Origin: Evansella halocellulosilytica
GTDB taxonomy: Bacteria > Bacillota > Bacilli > Bacillales > Salisediminibacteriaceae
Direction: 5' to 3'
Assembly (NCBI RefSeq): GCF_002335745.1
Contig: NZ_NIST01000001.1
Coordinates: forward strand, 1,395,449 to 1,459,448
Length of the DNA stretch: 64,000 nt
The notes under the pieces were generated by a model. The model was given only the letters and a program-made list of their open reading frames with translations. It ran no database searches and was not told the DNA's origin. Of the stretch, positions 28,268-36,645 are shown in pieces (position 1 is the first letter of the stretch; each line of letters opens with the position of its first letter). The translations under genes and the position numbers were made by a program.

Positions 28268-29281
28268 TTGGAGGAGACGAAGCTTTCCATGTACCAATTA
28301 TATAAAGAAATGTTATCAAATTATTTAACTAATAAAAGTGAAGAAGTGTTATATAATGCCCAACAATTCAGTAAGGAAATGATGGAAAAAGATATGTCAC
28401 CTGAGGAAATGGTGAGTCTCCATATGTCTGTTTTCCAAGAGATCGTCAAAGACCTTCCAGAGGAAGTTGTTGATTCTTTCGACCTGCTTTTAGAGGTGAT
28501 GATCGGCTATGGTCTGGCTTATCGTGAACATCAAAGTTTAAGAGACCGTCAACGTCAGTTGGATTCAGAGCTAAATGTTGCGGCAAGAATGCAGCAATCA
28601 CTTCTTCCGAACAAAAAAATTGACATGGCAGGTGTAGACTTTGGAGTTATCAGCGTTCCAGCAGGAAAAATGAGCGGTGATTACTATCACTATATCCAAG
28701 ACGAACATGGGTGTGTCGGTATAGCAGTTGCCGATGTCATCGGAAAGGGTGTCCCTGCGGCAATGTGTATGTCGATGATAAAATACGCGATGGATAGTTT
28801 ACCAGAGCAACGCCTACAACCAGGAGACCTTCTGGAAAACTTAAATAGAGTTGTTGAAAGAAACATCGATGATGATATGTTTATCACAATGATGTATGGT
28901 TCGTATGACCCTCGCGACAATAAGTTTCATTTTTCCAGTGCCGGTCATGAACCAGGTTTCTATTATAAAGCTAAAGAAGATCGTTTTGAAGAGCTTGGGT
29001 CTAAAGGGCTTGTTTTAGGAATTACACCGAAAACGAGCTATGACGAGCGGGCTATTGATATGGAACCTGGCGATTTCATTGTACTGCTTTCAGATGGTGT
29101 GACAGAATGCCGGATTGAAGGCGATTTTATTGAGCGAAAACAAATTACGGACATGATTCGAATGTATCAACATTTATCCGCTCAAGAAATTGTTAACAAT
29201 GTATATCGCGACCTTGAAAAAATGCAAGATTTTCAACTAAGGGATGATTTTACCCTCTTAATTTTACGGAAACAAGTTTAA
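28268..29281 (+). CDS. rsbU: PP2C-type phosphatase RsbU (environmental branch)
   Basis: Dephosphorylates RsbV when RsbT binds. 337 residues: an N-terminal four-helix dimer domain (about 1-85) that binds RsbT, a linker helix and a C-terminal PPM phosphatase with metal-binding Asp residues in GKMSGDYYHY, AVADVIGKGVPAA and LLSDGVTE. TTG 28268 follows AAGGGAGGTGG. Its stop codon overlaps the -35 of the internal sigma-B promoter. Confidence 0.94.
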   Translation: MEETKLSMYQLYKEMLSNYLTNKSEEVLYNAQQFSKEMMEKDMSPEEMVSLHMSVFQEIVKDLPEEVVDSFDLLLEVMIGYGLAYREHQSLRDRQRQLDSELNVAARMQQSLLPNKKIDMAGVDFGVISVPAGKMSGDYYHYIQDEHGCVGIAVADVIGKGVPAAMCMSMIKYAMDSLPEQRLQPGDLLENLNRVVERNIDDDMFITMMYGSYDPRDNKFHFSSAGHEPGFYYKAKEDRFEELGSKGLVLGITPKTSYDERAIDMEPGDFIVLLSDGVTECRIEGDFIERKQITDMIRMYQHLSAQEIVNNVYRDLEKMQDFQLRDDFTLLILRKQV

Positions 29282-29301
29282 CCTAACAGTTGGCCGGGTA
29301 A
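29276..29301 (+). promoter_or_regulatory. Sigma-B promoter in front of rsbV
   Basis: GTTTAA (29276-29281) and GGGTAA (29296-29301) with a 14-bp spacer match the sigma-B consensus GTTTAA-N12-15-GGGTAT. The -35 includes the TAA stop of rsbU. It corresponds in place to the autoregulatory promoter of B. subtilis and would drive rsbV-rsbW-sigB-rsbX. Confidence 0.88.
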
Positions 29302-29340
29302 TAAACGAAATGTATCCAAATGTACGCAGGAGGGGAAGGT

Positions 29341-29670
29341 ATGAATTTACAAATTGACGTTCAAGATCAAGATAAGAAAGATACCGTGTACTTAACTGGT
29401 GAGGTTGACGTATATACTGCAGCGAAACTAAAAGAATCATTAACGCCTTTAACTGAGAAGGAAAAAAATACTGTCATCATTGATTTATCCAATGTTAGCT
29501 ATATTGACAGTACTGGTTTAGGGATCTTTATTGGTGCACTTAAATCGAGTACCAAGTGTGGCGGGTCCTTGAGAATTATTGGTATGAATGACCGAGTCAA
29601 ACGGTTATTTGAAATAACAGGATTGAATGAAGTCATCGATACGGATGTTAAATATAGGGAGGAAGCATAG
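29341..29670 (+). CDS. rsbV: Anti-anti-sigma factor RsbV
   Basis: 109-residue STAS protein, equal in length to B. subtilis RsbV. When dephosphorylated at Ser in YIDSTGLG (about residue 57) it binds RsbW and frees sigma-B. ATG 29341 lies behind AGGAGGGGAAGG; the longer in-frame start at 29320 would place that binding site inside the gene. Confidence 0.95.
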   Translation: MNLQIDVQDQDKKDTVYLTGEVDVYTAAKLKESLTPLTEKEKNTVIIDLSNVSYIDSTGLGIFIGALKSSTKCGGSLRIIGMNDRVKRLFEITGLNEVIDTDVKYREEA

Positions 29671-29672
29671 GT

Positions 29673-30164
29673 ATGTCTCGAACTTCTGATCATATCGAAA
29701 TGAAAGTTCCAGCAAAACCGGAATATGTCGGTGTCGTCCGTTTGACCGTTTCAGGAATTGCGAACCGTCTAGGTTATTCCTATGATGATATAGAAGATAT
29801 TAAAATTGCAGTTGCTGAAGCGTGTACGAACGTTGTCAATCATGCATATGAAGACTCTGCTGACGACCAATTCATGATGGTGAACTGTGGTGTTTTTGAA
29901 GACCGTCTTGAACTTATGGTAGCCGATAAAGGTGGAGCAGTTAATCTAAAAGATTTGAAACAAGGACGTGGCCCGATTACACCCGATCAGCCGATAGATG
30001 AGCTGAAGGAAGGAGGGCTAGGTTTATTTTTGATTGAAACTTTAATGGATAAGGTGGAAATCAGCGGAGATTCAGGCGTTATTATTGTTATGACGAAGTT
30101 CCTGCTAAGAGATGGGGTGGAACTACATGACAACGGGATCTCAGAACAAATCACTGAACAATAA
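29673..30164 (+). CDS. rsbW: Anti-sigma-B factor and kinase RsbW
   Basis: 163-residue GHKL kinase that binds sigma-B and phosphorylates RsbV. Motifs AVAEACTNVVNHAY, VADKGG and GGLGLFLIETLMD. ATG 29673 sits two bases after the rsbV stop with AGGAAGCATAGG in front. Its 3' end overlaps sigB by 38 bp. Confidence 0.95.
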   Translation: MSRTSDHIEMKVPAKPEYVGVVRLTVSGIANRLGYSYDDIEDIKIAVAEACTNVVNHAYEDSADDQFMMVNCGVFEDRLELMVADKGGAVNLKDLKQGRGPITPDQPIDELKEGGLGLFLIETLMDKVEISGDSGVIIVMTKFLLRDGVELHDNGISEQITEQ

Positions 30165-30915
30165 AGAAAAAATCTTAGAAATGATTGAAGAATTTCAACG
30201 TACAGGAGATGAAGAAATTCAAACAGCGCTCGTCAAAGAATTCGAAAATCTCGTTCATGCTCTTGCAAGGAAATTCTCTAAAGGTCAACGGCATGATGAA
30301 GATTTAATACAAGTAGGAATGATCGGTCTGCTTGCTGCTTTAAGGCGATTTGACCCTTCATTTGGCCGAAGTTTTGAATCATTTGCCGTACCGACAATTG
30401 TGGGAGAAATAAAACGATTCATTAGAGATAAGACGTGGAGTGTACACGTTCCTAGGAGAATTAAAGAACTTGGACCTAAAATTAAAAATGCTGTTGAAGA
30501 ACTAACTACTGAGTTGCAGCGGTCACCTAAAGTGATCGAAATAGCCGAATATCTAGGAGTTTCGGAAGAAGAAGTGTTAGAAACGATGGAAATGGGGAAA
30601 AGCTATCAGGCTCTTTCAGTTGACCGTTCCATTGAAGCTGATGACGAAGGCAGTGCGGTAACCCTTCTTGATTTAGTAGGATCAACTGAAGAAGGATATG
30701 AACAAACAGATCAACAGCTTTTATTAGAAAAGGCGTTCGTTGTGTTGACAGATCGTGAAAAGCATATCCTCCATCTCACCTATTTTGAAAACTTAAGCCA
30801 AAAAGAAACAGGTGAAAAGCTAGGTATATCACAAATGCATGTTTCTCGCCTCCAAAGGAGAGCATTGCAAAAATTAAGAGACTCGATACGTATCGAGTCT
30901 ACGGAGTGTTTGTAA
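30127..30915 (+). CDS. sigB: General stress sigma factor sigma-B
   Basis: 262-residue sigma-70 family factor (B. subtilis 264). Region 2 contains DLIQVGMIGLLAALRRFDP and SFESFAVPTIVGEIKRF; region 4 ends in SQKETGEKLGISQMHVSRLQRRA. The stretch TWSVHVPRRIKELGP is identical to the B. subtilis protein. Start at ATG 30127 with GGGGTGG ahead, inside rsbW; a start at 30112 is in frame but lacks a good site. Codes for the regulator of the heat, salt, acid and starvation regulon. Confidence 0.95.
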   Translation: MTTGSQNKSLNNKEKILEMIEEFQRTGDEEIQTALVKEFENLVHALARKFSKGQRHDEDLIQVGMIGLLAALRRFDPSFGRSFESFAVPTIVGEIKRFIRDKTWSVHVPRRIKELGPKIKNAVEELTTELQRSPKVIEIAEYLGVSEEEVLETMEMGKSYQALSVDRSIEADDEGSAVTLLDLVGSTEEGYEQTDQQLLLEKAFVVLTDREKHILHLTYFENLSQKETGEKLGISQMHVSRLQRRALQKLRDSIRIESTECL

Positions 30916-31517
30916 TGATTGAACACCAAACATTAAATGGAGTCGAAGTAAGTACTTACCACGTCCCGAAAAAAGGAAATTGGTGTTCTGGTGATTCATA
31001 CCTGGTTACACATAAGGAAAACTACGTGCTCCTTGCGATTGCTGATGGTCTTGGTAGCGGGGAAGAAGCTTTAAAAGCGTCAGAAGCTGCAATAAATACG
31101 ATTAAAGAAAATCATGATTTAGATATGGACTACTTGATGGAAAAATGCAATGAGGTTCTTTGGCAAAAGCGCGGGGCAGTATTAACGGTATTAAAAATAG
31201 ATTTAATTAACCAAGAATTAATATACAGTAATGTCGGAAACATCGGCTGTATTTTTTATACCCCATCTGGAAAGTTAAACCGTCCCATTCCGACACGGGG
31301 ATATATGTCTGGGAAAAAGCAACGTTTCAGAATTCAAAAGTTGAATTATGAAAAAGGAATGGGGTTTATAATATATTCTGATGGTTTTATATTTGAAACA
31401 TCGTACCACTCAATGATTTCAAAAATGAACTCTCCGAAACAAATGCTTGAACGCCTAGTCGATCAGATGGAAGACACCAATGATGACACAACGATATTAG
31501 TTGGAAAGTTTGCCTGA
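30915..31517 (+). CDS. rsbX: Feedback phosphatase RsbX
   Basis: PP2C-type phosphatase (200 residues, B. subtilis 199) that resets the stressosome by dephosphorylating RsbS and RsbR. Motifs WCSGDSY, AIADGLGSG, and IYSDGF with DDTTILVG. ATG 30915 overlaps the sigB stop (TAATG). Last gene of the operon; a terminator follows. Confidence 0.93.
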   Translation: MIEHQTLNGVEVSTYHVPKKGNWCSGDSYLVTHKENYVLLAIADGLGSGEEALKASEAAINTIKENHDLDMDYLMEKCNEVLWQKRGAVLTVLKIDLINQELIYSNVGNIGCIFYTPSGKLNRPIPTRGYMSGKKQRFRIQKLNYEKGMGFIIYSDGFIFETSYHSMISKMNSPKQMLERLVDQMEDTNDDTTILVGKFA

Positions 31518-31541
31518 TAGGGTACAAATAAAGGCAAATAG

Positions 31542-31576
31542 GAAAGACCGCATCCGAATAAAGGGTGCGTTCTTTG
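31542..31576 (+). terminator. Terminator of the sigB operon
   Basis: GAAAGACCGCATCC and GGGTGCGTTCTTT form an imperfect stem of about 12 bp around GAATAAA, ending in a T-rich stretch. Confidence 0.65.
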
Positions 31577-31647
31577 TGTAGGAGTATTATAAGTTTCATT
31601 TTATCGTGACGATCATCATAAAGGGCGAATTCAATTGTATCGTCCCT

Positions 31648-31676
31648 TTTCTTTCACAAATGGTTTCAAGTATAAT
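31648..31676 (+). promoter_or_regulatory. Possible sigma-A promoter of tex
   Basis: Perfect TATAAT at 31671 with a poor -35 TTTCTT 17 bp upstream, 42 bp before the tex start. Confidence 0.5.
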
Positions 31677-31717
31677 GATGACGGAGATCGTTGTAGATTT
31701 TTTAAGGAGGTTATCTT

Positions 31718-33901
31718 TTGGACTGGTCGGAAAAACAAACGCAATTACTCGCTCAAGTAACGAGTCAAGTGCAGTTGAAGGAAACGAAAATTAAAAGTGT
31801 GATAGAGCTAAACGAAGAAGGGAATACGGTACCGTTTATAGCACGTTATCGAAAAGAATTAACGGGCGGTTTAGACGAAGAACAAATAAGACAAATTTTA
31901 GATGCATGGGAATACGCATCTAATTTACAAAAGCGGAAAGAAGAAGTGGTCCGTTTAATTGAGGAACAAGGTAAACTAACCCCTGTATTAAAGAAAAGTA
32001 TTATTCATTCAACAAAATTACAAGAAGTAGAGGATTTATATCGCCCTTATAAACAAAAGAGAAGGACGAAAGCGACAGTTGCTAAAGAAAAAGGTCTTGA
32101 GCCACTTGCTCAATGGATCTTCTCACTTCCGCAAGAAGGGCCAATTGAAAAAGAGGCTGCAAAGTACATAAATGAAGAGAAAGAAGTTTTTGAAGAAGTA
32201 GACGCCATTCAAGGAGCGAAAGATATAATAAGTGAGTATATTGCTGATGATGCTCAAATTCGAAAGCAAATTCGTGAGCTAACATATCATAATGGGAAAA
32301 TATCGTCGGACAAAAAAACGAAAGCTGAAGATGAAAAAAATATTTTCGAAATGTATTACGAGTATAGTGAAGAAATTAAGAAGATCGTTCCACATCGGGT
32401 TCTTGCATTAAATCGTGGGGAAAAAGAAGACGTCTTAAAGGTCTCTATTGACTCTCCACAAGATCGAATTTTAACACTCATTCAAGCGAAAGTAATCCAT
32501 CAAAAGGGAAGTATCGTAGAAAAAGAGCTTATAGAAACAATTGAAGATAGCTATAAGAGACTGATCGAGCCTTCTATTGAACGAGAAATTCGTAAAGAAA
32601 TGACCGAAAAAGCAGAGGAACAAGCGATTCATATTTTCTCAGAGAACTTGCGGAACTTATTATTACAGCCTCCACTTAAAGACAGAATCGTATTAGGGGT
32701 CGACCCTGCATATCGTACCGGATGTAAATTAGCGGTCGTCGATGAAACGGGAAAAGTCTTAGATATTGATGTCATCTACCCGACACCTCCGAGAAATGAA
32801 GTAGAGCAAGCGAAACAGAAAGTAAAAGCGTTTATTAATAAATACAACATTGAGATGATTGCTGTCGGAAATGGAACGGCCTCTCGTGAAACAGAACAGT
32901 TTGTTGCAGAACTTATAAAAGAAGTCGATCAAGAAATGTATTATTTAATCGTAAACGAAGCGGGAGCAAGTGTGTACTCAGCTTCTAAATTAGCGAAAGA
33001 AGAATTTCCTGACTTTCAAGTTGAGGAACGCAGTGCTGTTTCAATTGCACGGAGAATACAAGATCCATTAGCCGAGCTCGTAAAAATCGATCCGAAGTCA
33101 GTAGGCGTTGGTCAATATCAGCATGATGTCACGCAATCGAAGTTAAATGACCAGCTTACTTTTGTCGTAGAGACCGTCGTAAACCAAGTCGGAGTCAACT
33201 TAAACACTGCATCTTCTTCCCTGTTGCAATATGTATCCGGCTTGTCAAAAGCAGTGGCAAACAATATTGTGAAGCACCGTGAAGAAGAAGGGAAATTCAC
33301 GAATAGAAACCAATTAAAAAAAGTACCCCGTTTAGGGAATAAGACATATGAACAGAGTATCGGCTTTCTGCGTATCATTGATGGTGAACAGCCTTTAGAC
33401 AGAACAAGCATACACCCTGAAAGTTATAAAGTTACAAAAGAGATTATGAATTATTTAAATATAGAAGAAAATGACTTAGGAACTGAAGAAATAAAGGGTA
33501 AATTAAAGGATTTAGACACTAATGAAATAGCCGAAAAATTTGAGGTCGGCATACCGACATTGCAAGATATACTCGATGCATTATCACGTCCAGGAAGAGA
33601 TCCGCGGGAGGATGTTCCGAAGCCTATTTTAAAAACAGATGTATTATCTATGGAAGACTTATCTAAAGGCTTGGAATTACAAGGGACAGTTCGCAACGTT
33701 GTTGACTTCGGCGCTTTCGTTGACATTGGTGTGAAGCAAGATGGACTTGTCCACATTTCAAAATTAGCAAACCGCTACGTGAAGCACCCGATGGAAGTCG
33801 TGTCAGTTGGCGATGTCGTTACTGTTTGGGTAGATGATGTTGATTTGAAAAAAGGACGTATTGCCTTGACAATGCTTCAGCCGGAAAAACAAACATCTTA
33901 A
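31718..33901 (+). CDS. tex: Tex-type RNA-binding transcription accessory protein
   Basis: 727 residues in the Tex order: helical N-terminal domain (NEEGNTVPFIARYRKELTGGLDEE), YqgF/RuvC-like domain (VLGVDPAYRTGCKLAVVD), helix-hairpin-helix modules (NTASSSLLQYVSGL) and a C-terminal S1 domain (GTVRNVVDFGAFVDIGVKQDG). It binds nucleic acid and is thought to act in transcription or ribosome quality control; the exact role is unsettled. TTG 31718 follows an ideal AAGGAGGTTATC. It corresponds to B. subtilis YdcI. Confidence 0.94.
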   Translation: MDWSEKQTQLLAQVTSQVQLKETKIKSVIELNEEGNTVPFIARYRKELTGGLDEEQIRQILDAWEYASNLQKRKEEVVRLIEEQGKLTPVLKKSIIHSTKLQEVEDLYRPYKQKRRTKATVAKEKGLEPLAQWIFSLPQEGPIEKEAAKYINEEKEVFEEVDAIQGAKDIISEYIADDAQIRKQIRELTYHNGKISSDKKTKAEDEKNIFEMYYEYSEEIKKIVPHRVLALNRGEKEDVLKVSIDSPQDRILTLIQAKVIHQKGSIVEKELIETIEDSYKRLIEPSIEREIRKEMTEKAEEQAIHIFSENLRNLLLQPPLKDRIVLGVDPAYRTGCKLAVVDETGKVLDIDVIYPTPPRNEVEQAKQKVKAFINKYNIEMIAVGNGTASRETEQFVAELIKEVDQEMYYLIVNEAGASVYSASKLAKEEFPDFQVEERSAVSIARRIQDPLAELVKIDPKSVGVGQYQHDVTQSKLNDQLTFVVETVVNQVGVNLNTASSSLLQYVSGLSKAVANNIVKHREEEGKFTNRNQLKKVPRLGNKTYEQSIGFLRIIDGEQPLDRTSIHPESYKVTKEIMNYLNIEENDLGTEEIKGKLKDLDTNEIAEKFEVGIPTLQDILDALSRPGRDPREDVPKPILKTDVLSMEDLSKGLELQGTVRNVVDFGAFVDIGVKQDGLVHISKLANRYVKHPMEVVSVGDVVTVWVDDVDLKKGRIALTMLQPEKQTS

Positions 33902-33907
33902 CACTCA

Positions 33908-33933
33908 GAGGGGGAGCGCCCCCTCTTTTTTTT
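33908..33933 (+). terminator. Terminator after tex
   Basis: GAGGGGG-AGCG-CCCCCTC followed by eight T. Confidence 0.95.
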
Positions 33934-34365
33934 ACTAAGTAAGAAAGTATAAAATTTCAATCTCTTGATTGCTGTCTAGACTAGCAGGCAAGCGTTAACT
34001 ACATGAGTAGGGTAAGAGTTGTTTTGACGCAGGACGTCCTAATGCCGGGCATGCCAGGACGTGGCGTATTGCCCGGTTGACGGATCTCTAGCTTCAAAGT
34101 GATACCTAGAAGAGGAAGAGACAGCGCTTTTCTTAATACTATAAAAATTTCTAAAACCTATGGACAATAGTAAAATTGTGAGCATCATTCGCTTTCTAAG
34201 AGCCTCTTTAACGGTAAGCCAAATTTTGTTTATTTTCACACGTTATAATGAAATGAGGATCTACACTGTCAGATGACATTCGATTTGTTTTTAGTTTTTT
34301 GTCATCTGCTACTTGATTAAGTATTTAACTGACAGTTCATTTAGAGAGGAAAATAAGTATAAAAA
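33934..34365. other. Gene-free spacer with GC-rich palindromes
   Basis: No gene is seen. 34027-34080 holds nested palindromes (AGGACGTCCT, ATGCCGGGCAT, then CCAGGACGTGG and TTGCCCGG), clearly GC-richer than its surroundings and REP-like. 34156-34230 contains CCTATGGACAATAG and AGCCAAATTTTGTTTAT, related to 18425-18480. Confidence 0.45.
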
Positions 34366-34497
34366 TTATTGTGACTTCGACGATGAATACGGTGTGGATT
34401 TTTTATAATAAAACCAGCACTGGTTTAAAATACGGATTCTCCGAAGGTCTTTTCGTTGATAAGCCTCTTGCAATTGTCTGCGAAGCCAAGAGGGCAT
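34366..34497 (-). CDS. cmpA: Cortex morphogenetic protein CmpA
   Basis: 43-residue product beginning MPSWLRRQLQEAYQRKD and containing ILNQCWFYYKK, very like the 37-residue B. subtilis CmpA encoded at the same place between tex (ydcI) and ydcK. CmpA delays spore cortex assembly by directing degradation of SpoIVA via ClpXP (established in B. subtilis). ATG 34497 is preceded by AAAGGAGGATC. The product is basic, with no membrane segment. A short C-terminal extension (PYSSSKSQ) differs from B. subtilis. It suggests that the organism forms spores. Confidence 0.88.
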   Translation of the reverse strand: MPSWLRRQLQEAYQRKDLRRIRILNQCWFYYKKSTPYSSSKSQ

Positions 34498-34646
34498 ACA
34501 TGATCCTCCTTTCGGTCGTAAGTTTACAGTTTGGTAAGTATTAGTTAATATATGTGCGAAGGGTTGTCATTGTTTTCGAAAAAATGGTTAAATAATATGA
34601 ACGTAATATAAACAAGCTGTTATAGGTGGCTGAGGAGGAACGAAAT

Positions 34647-35108
34647 ATGGATAATAAAGAGCTGCAACTAATCGTTGAAAAAATTTCATTAAAATCATTT
34701 CAAAAGCCATTCCTTCATAAAGCTTTTTTTAATAACCGCTTAAAAACGACAGGCGGAAGGTACTCCCTAACCGACCACCACATTGAAATAAATCCAAAAC
34801 ATTTTGAGCATTTCGGCTACGATGAGTTAGAAAAAATCATAAAACATGAATTATGTCATTATCACCTCCATTTAGAAGGAAGGGGTTACATGCATAAAGA
34901 TCGAGAGTTCAGGGAATTACTAAAAAAGGTCGGGGGATCACGACATTGTCAAACACTTCCGGGTGCGAGGAGAACATCTAACGTTCTACATGTTTATGAA
35001 TGTACAGCTTGTCGTTTGACATATAAAAGGAAGCGGCGATTTGACACAAGTAAATATGTATGTGGGAAATGTAAAGGAAAGTTAGTGAAAGCAAAATCAT
35101 TTTCCTGA
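34647..35108 (+). CDS. ydcK: SprT-like zinc-metalloprotease-fold protein
   Basis: 153 residues (B. subtilis YdcK about 150). The zincin motif HELCHYHLH (about residue 68) and a C-terminal zinc ribbon with CTACRLTY and CGKCKG define the SprT family. Role in bacteria is unknown; the eukaryotic relative Spartan degrades DNA-protein crosslinks. ATG 34647 follows GAGGAGGAACG; the upstream GTG at 34626 lies before that site. Last protein gene before the tRNA/rRNA operon. Confidence 0.9.
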   Translation: MDNKELQLIVEKISLKSFQKPFLHKAFFNNRLKTTGGRYSLTDHHIEINPKHFEHFGYDELEKIIKHELCHYHLHLEGRGYMHKDREFRELLKKVGGSRHCQTLPGARRTSNVLHVYECTACRLTYKRKRRFDTSKYVCGKCKGKLVKAKSFS

Positions 35109-35114
35109 TAAAAC

Positions 35115-35143
35115 ATTGACTGTACTGTGTCTCTATGGTATAT
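35115..35143 (+). promoter_or_regulatory. tRNA/rRNA operon promoter P1
   Basis: TTGACT (35115) and TATATT (35138), spacer 17 bp. Confidence 0.75.
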
Positions 35144-35203
35144 TATAAAAGTCGCATTTGCAGGACAGGCAATACAATCATTAAAAAAACATATAAAATT
35201 TTA

Positions 35204-35232
35204 TTGACATGCAAATCTCATTTAGTTAAAAT
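35204..35232 (+). promoter_or_regulatory. tRNA/rRNA operon promoter P2
   Basis: Perfect TTGACA (35204) and TAAAAT (35227), spacer 17 bp, 34 bp before the first tRNA. P1 and P2, 89 bp apart, resemble the tandem promoters of Bacillus rrn operons. Confidence 0.85.
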
Positions 35233-35265
35233 ATAAAAAGTCGCTAAAAAATCGACAACCAATAT

Positions 35266-35341
35266 TCCACAGTAGCTCAGTTGGTAGAGCAATCGGCTGT
35301 TAACCGATCGGTCGCAGGTTCGAGTCCTGCCTGTGGAGCCA
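35266..35341 (+). tRNA. tRNA-Asn (GUU)
   Basis: 76 nt, acceptor TCCACAG/CTGTGGA, anticodon GTT in CTGTTAA, T-loop GGTTCGAGTCC, CCA encoded. First of ten tRNAs in the cluster. Confidence 0.97.
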
Positions 35342-35348
35342 TTTTTTT

Positions 35349-35439
35349 GGAGAAGTACCCAAGTGGCTGAAGGGGCTCCCCTGCTAAGGGAGTAGGTCGT
35401 GTGAGCGGCGCGAGGGTTCAAATCCCTCCTTCTCCGCCA
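35349..35439 (+). tRNA. tRNA-Ser (GCU)
   Basis: 91 nt with a long variable arm, acceptor GGAGAAG/CTTCTCC, anticodon GCT in CTGCTAA, CCA encoded. Confidence 0.97.
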
Positions 35440-35466
35440 GATTTCATATTTTCAATAAATAAACGA

Positions 35467-35541
35467 GGCCCGTTGGTCAAGTGGTTAAGACACCGCCCTT
35501 TCACGGCGGTAACAGGGGTTCGAATCCCCTACGGGTCACCA
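35467..35541 (+). tRNA. tRNA-Glu (UUC)
   Basis: 75 nt, acceptor GGCCCGT/ACGGGTC with one G-U pair, anticodon TTC in CTTTCAC, CCA encoded. Confidence 0.95.
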
Positions 35542-35590
35542 CTTATATCATTTTCAAAGTTAAATAGAGTATTAATAATAGGTATGATGC

Positions 35591-35870
35591 GAGAGAGCGC
35601 ATCTGACGAAGAGATTCGCCGCCAATATTAGAAAGAATTGGTTTGAAAGAAGCAAGAAGGTCGAGGAAGAAAGAGAAAGAGCACCGGATCGTATTTTGAT
35701 ACGTGAGGATGTGAGAGAGCGCATCTGACGAAGAGATTCGCCGCCAATATTTAGAAAGAATTGGTTTGAAAGAAGCAAGAAGGTCGAGGAAGAAAGAGAA
35801 AGAGCACCGGATCGTATTTTGATACGTGAGGATGTGAGAGAGCGCATCTGACGAAGAGATTCGCCGCTTA
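35591..35870 (+). repeat. Tandem 122/123-bp repeat between tRNA genes
   Basis: The stretch beginning GAGAGAGCGCATCTGACG occurs at 35591, 35713 and 35836, so two full units (122 and 123 bp, differing by one T) are followed by a third, partial one ending in ATTCGCCGC. Within the unit CGTAT-TTTG-ATACG makes a hairpin followed by GTGAGGATG. Related single copies lie in the 16S-23S spacer (38600-38710, 38865-38980) and after 5S (42255-42410). Confidence 0.92.
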
Positions 35871-35884
35871 TTTCAAAACAATAA

Positions 35885-35960
35885 GGAGGATTAGCTCAGT
35901 TGGGAGAGCACTTGCCTTACAAGCAAGGGGTCGGTGGTTCGAGCCCGCCATCCTCCACCA
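35885..35960 (+). tRNA. tRNA-Val (UAC)
   Basis: 76 nt, acceptor GGAGGAT/ATCCTCC, anticodon TAC in CTTACAA, CCA encoded. Separated from tRNA-Glu by the repeat-bearing 343-bp spacer. Confidence 0.97.
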
Positions 35961-36004
35961 TTATAAGACACTTATTGTTGGTTTTTTAATTAAAGTAATT
36001 ATGT

Positions 36005-36080
36005 GGTCCCGTGGTGTAGCGGTTAACATGCCTGCCTGTCACGCAGGAGATCGCGGGTTCGATTCCCGTCGGGACCGCCA
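36005..36080 (+). tRNA. tRNA-Asp (GUC)
   Basis: 76 nt, acceptor GGTCCCG/CGGGACC, anticodon GTC in CTGTCAC, CCA encoded. Confidence 0.97.
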
Positions 36081-36088
36081 TTAATAAT

Positions 36089-36173
36089 GCGGGTGTGGCG
36101 GAATTGGCAGACGCGCTAGACTTAGGATCTAGTGCCTTCGGGCGTGGGGGTTCGACTCCCTTCACCCGCACCA
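36089..36173 (+). tRNA. tRNA-Leu (UAG)
   Basis: 85 nt with a long variable arm, acceptor GCGGGTG/CACCCGC, anticodon TAG in ACTTAGG, CCA encoded. Confidence 0.97.
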
Positions 36174-36199
36174 TTATTAATTTTACTGAAAAATTAGTT

Positions 36200-36285
<86 letters not shown>

Positions 36286-36317
36286 AATATGATTTTATTC
36301 ATATATAATAAAAGGAA

Positions 36318-36394
36318 CGGGAAGTAGCTCAGCTTGGCAGAGCACTTGGTTTGGGACCAAGGGGTCGCAGGTTCAAATCCTGTCTTCCCGACCA
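36318..36394 (+). tRNA. tRNA-Pro (UGG)
   Basis: 77 nt, acceptor CGGGAAG/CTTCCCG, anticodon TGG in TTTGGGA, CCA encoded. Confidence 0.97.
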
Positions 36395-36428
36395 TGTTTA
36401 TTTTAAAATTATTCTTGAAAAATATTAT

Positions 36429-36502
36429 GCGGGTGTAGTTTAATGGTAAAACCTCAGCCTTCCAAGCTGATGACGAGGGTTCGATTCCCTTCACCCGCTC
36501 CA
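36429..36502 (+). tRNA. tRNA-Gly (UCC)
   Basis: 74 nt, acceptor GCGGGTG/CACCCGC, anticodon TCC in CTTCCAA, CCA encoded. Confidence 0.97.
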
Positions 36503-36568
36503 AAAAATATTTTAAAATAACTCTTGCATCATGGCTATACAGATGGTATAGTAATAAATGTTGCTTGA

Positions 36569-36645
<77 letters not shown>

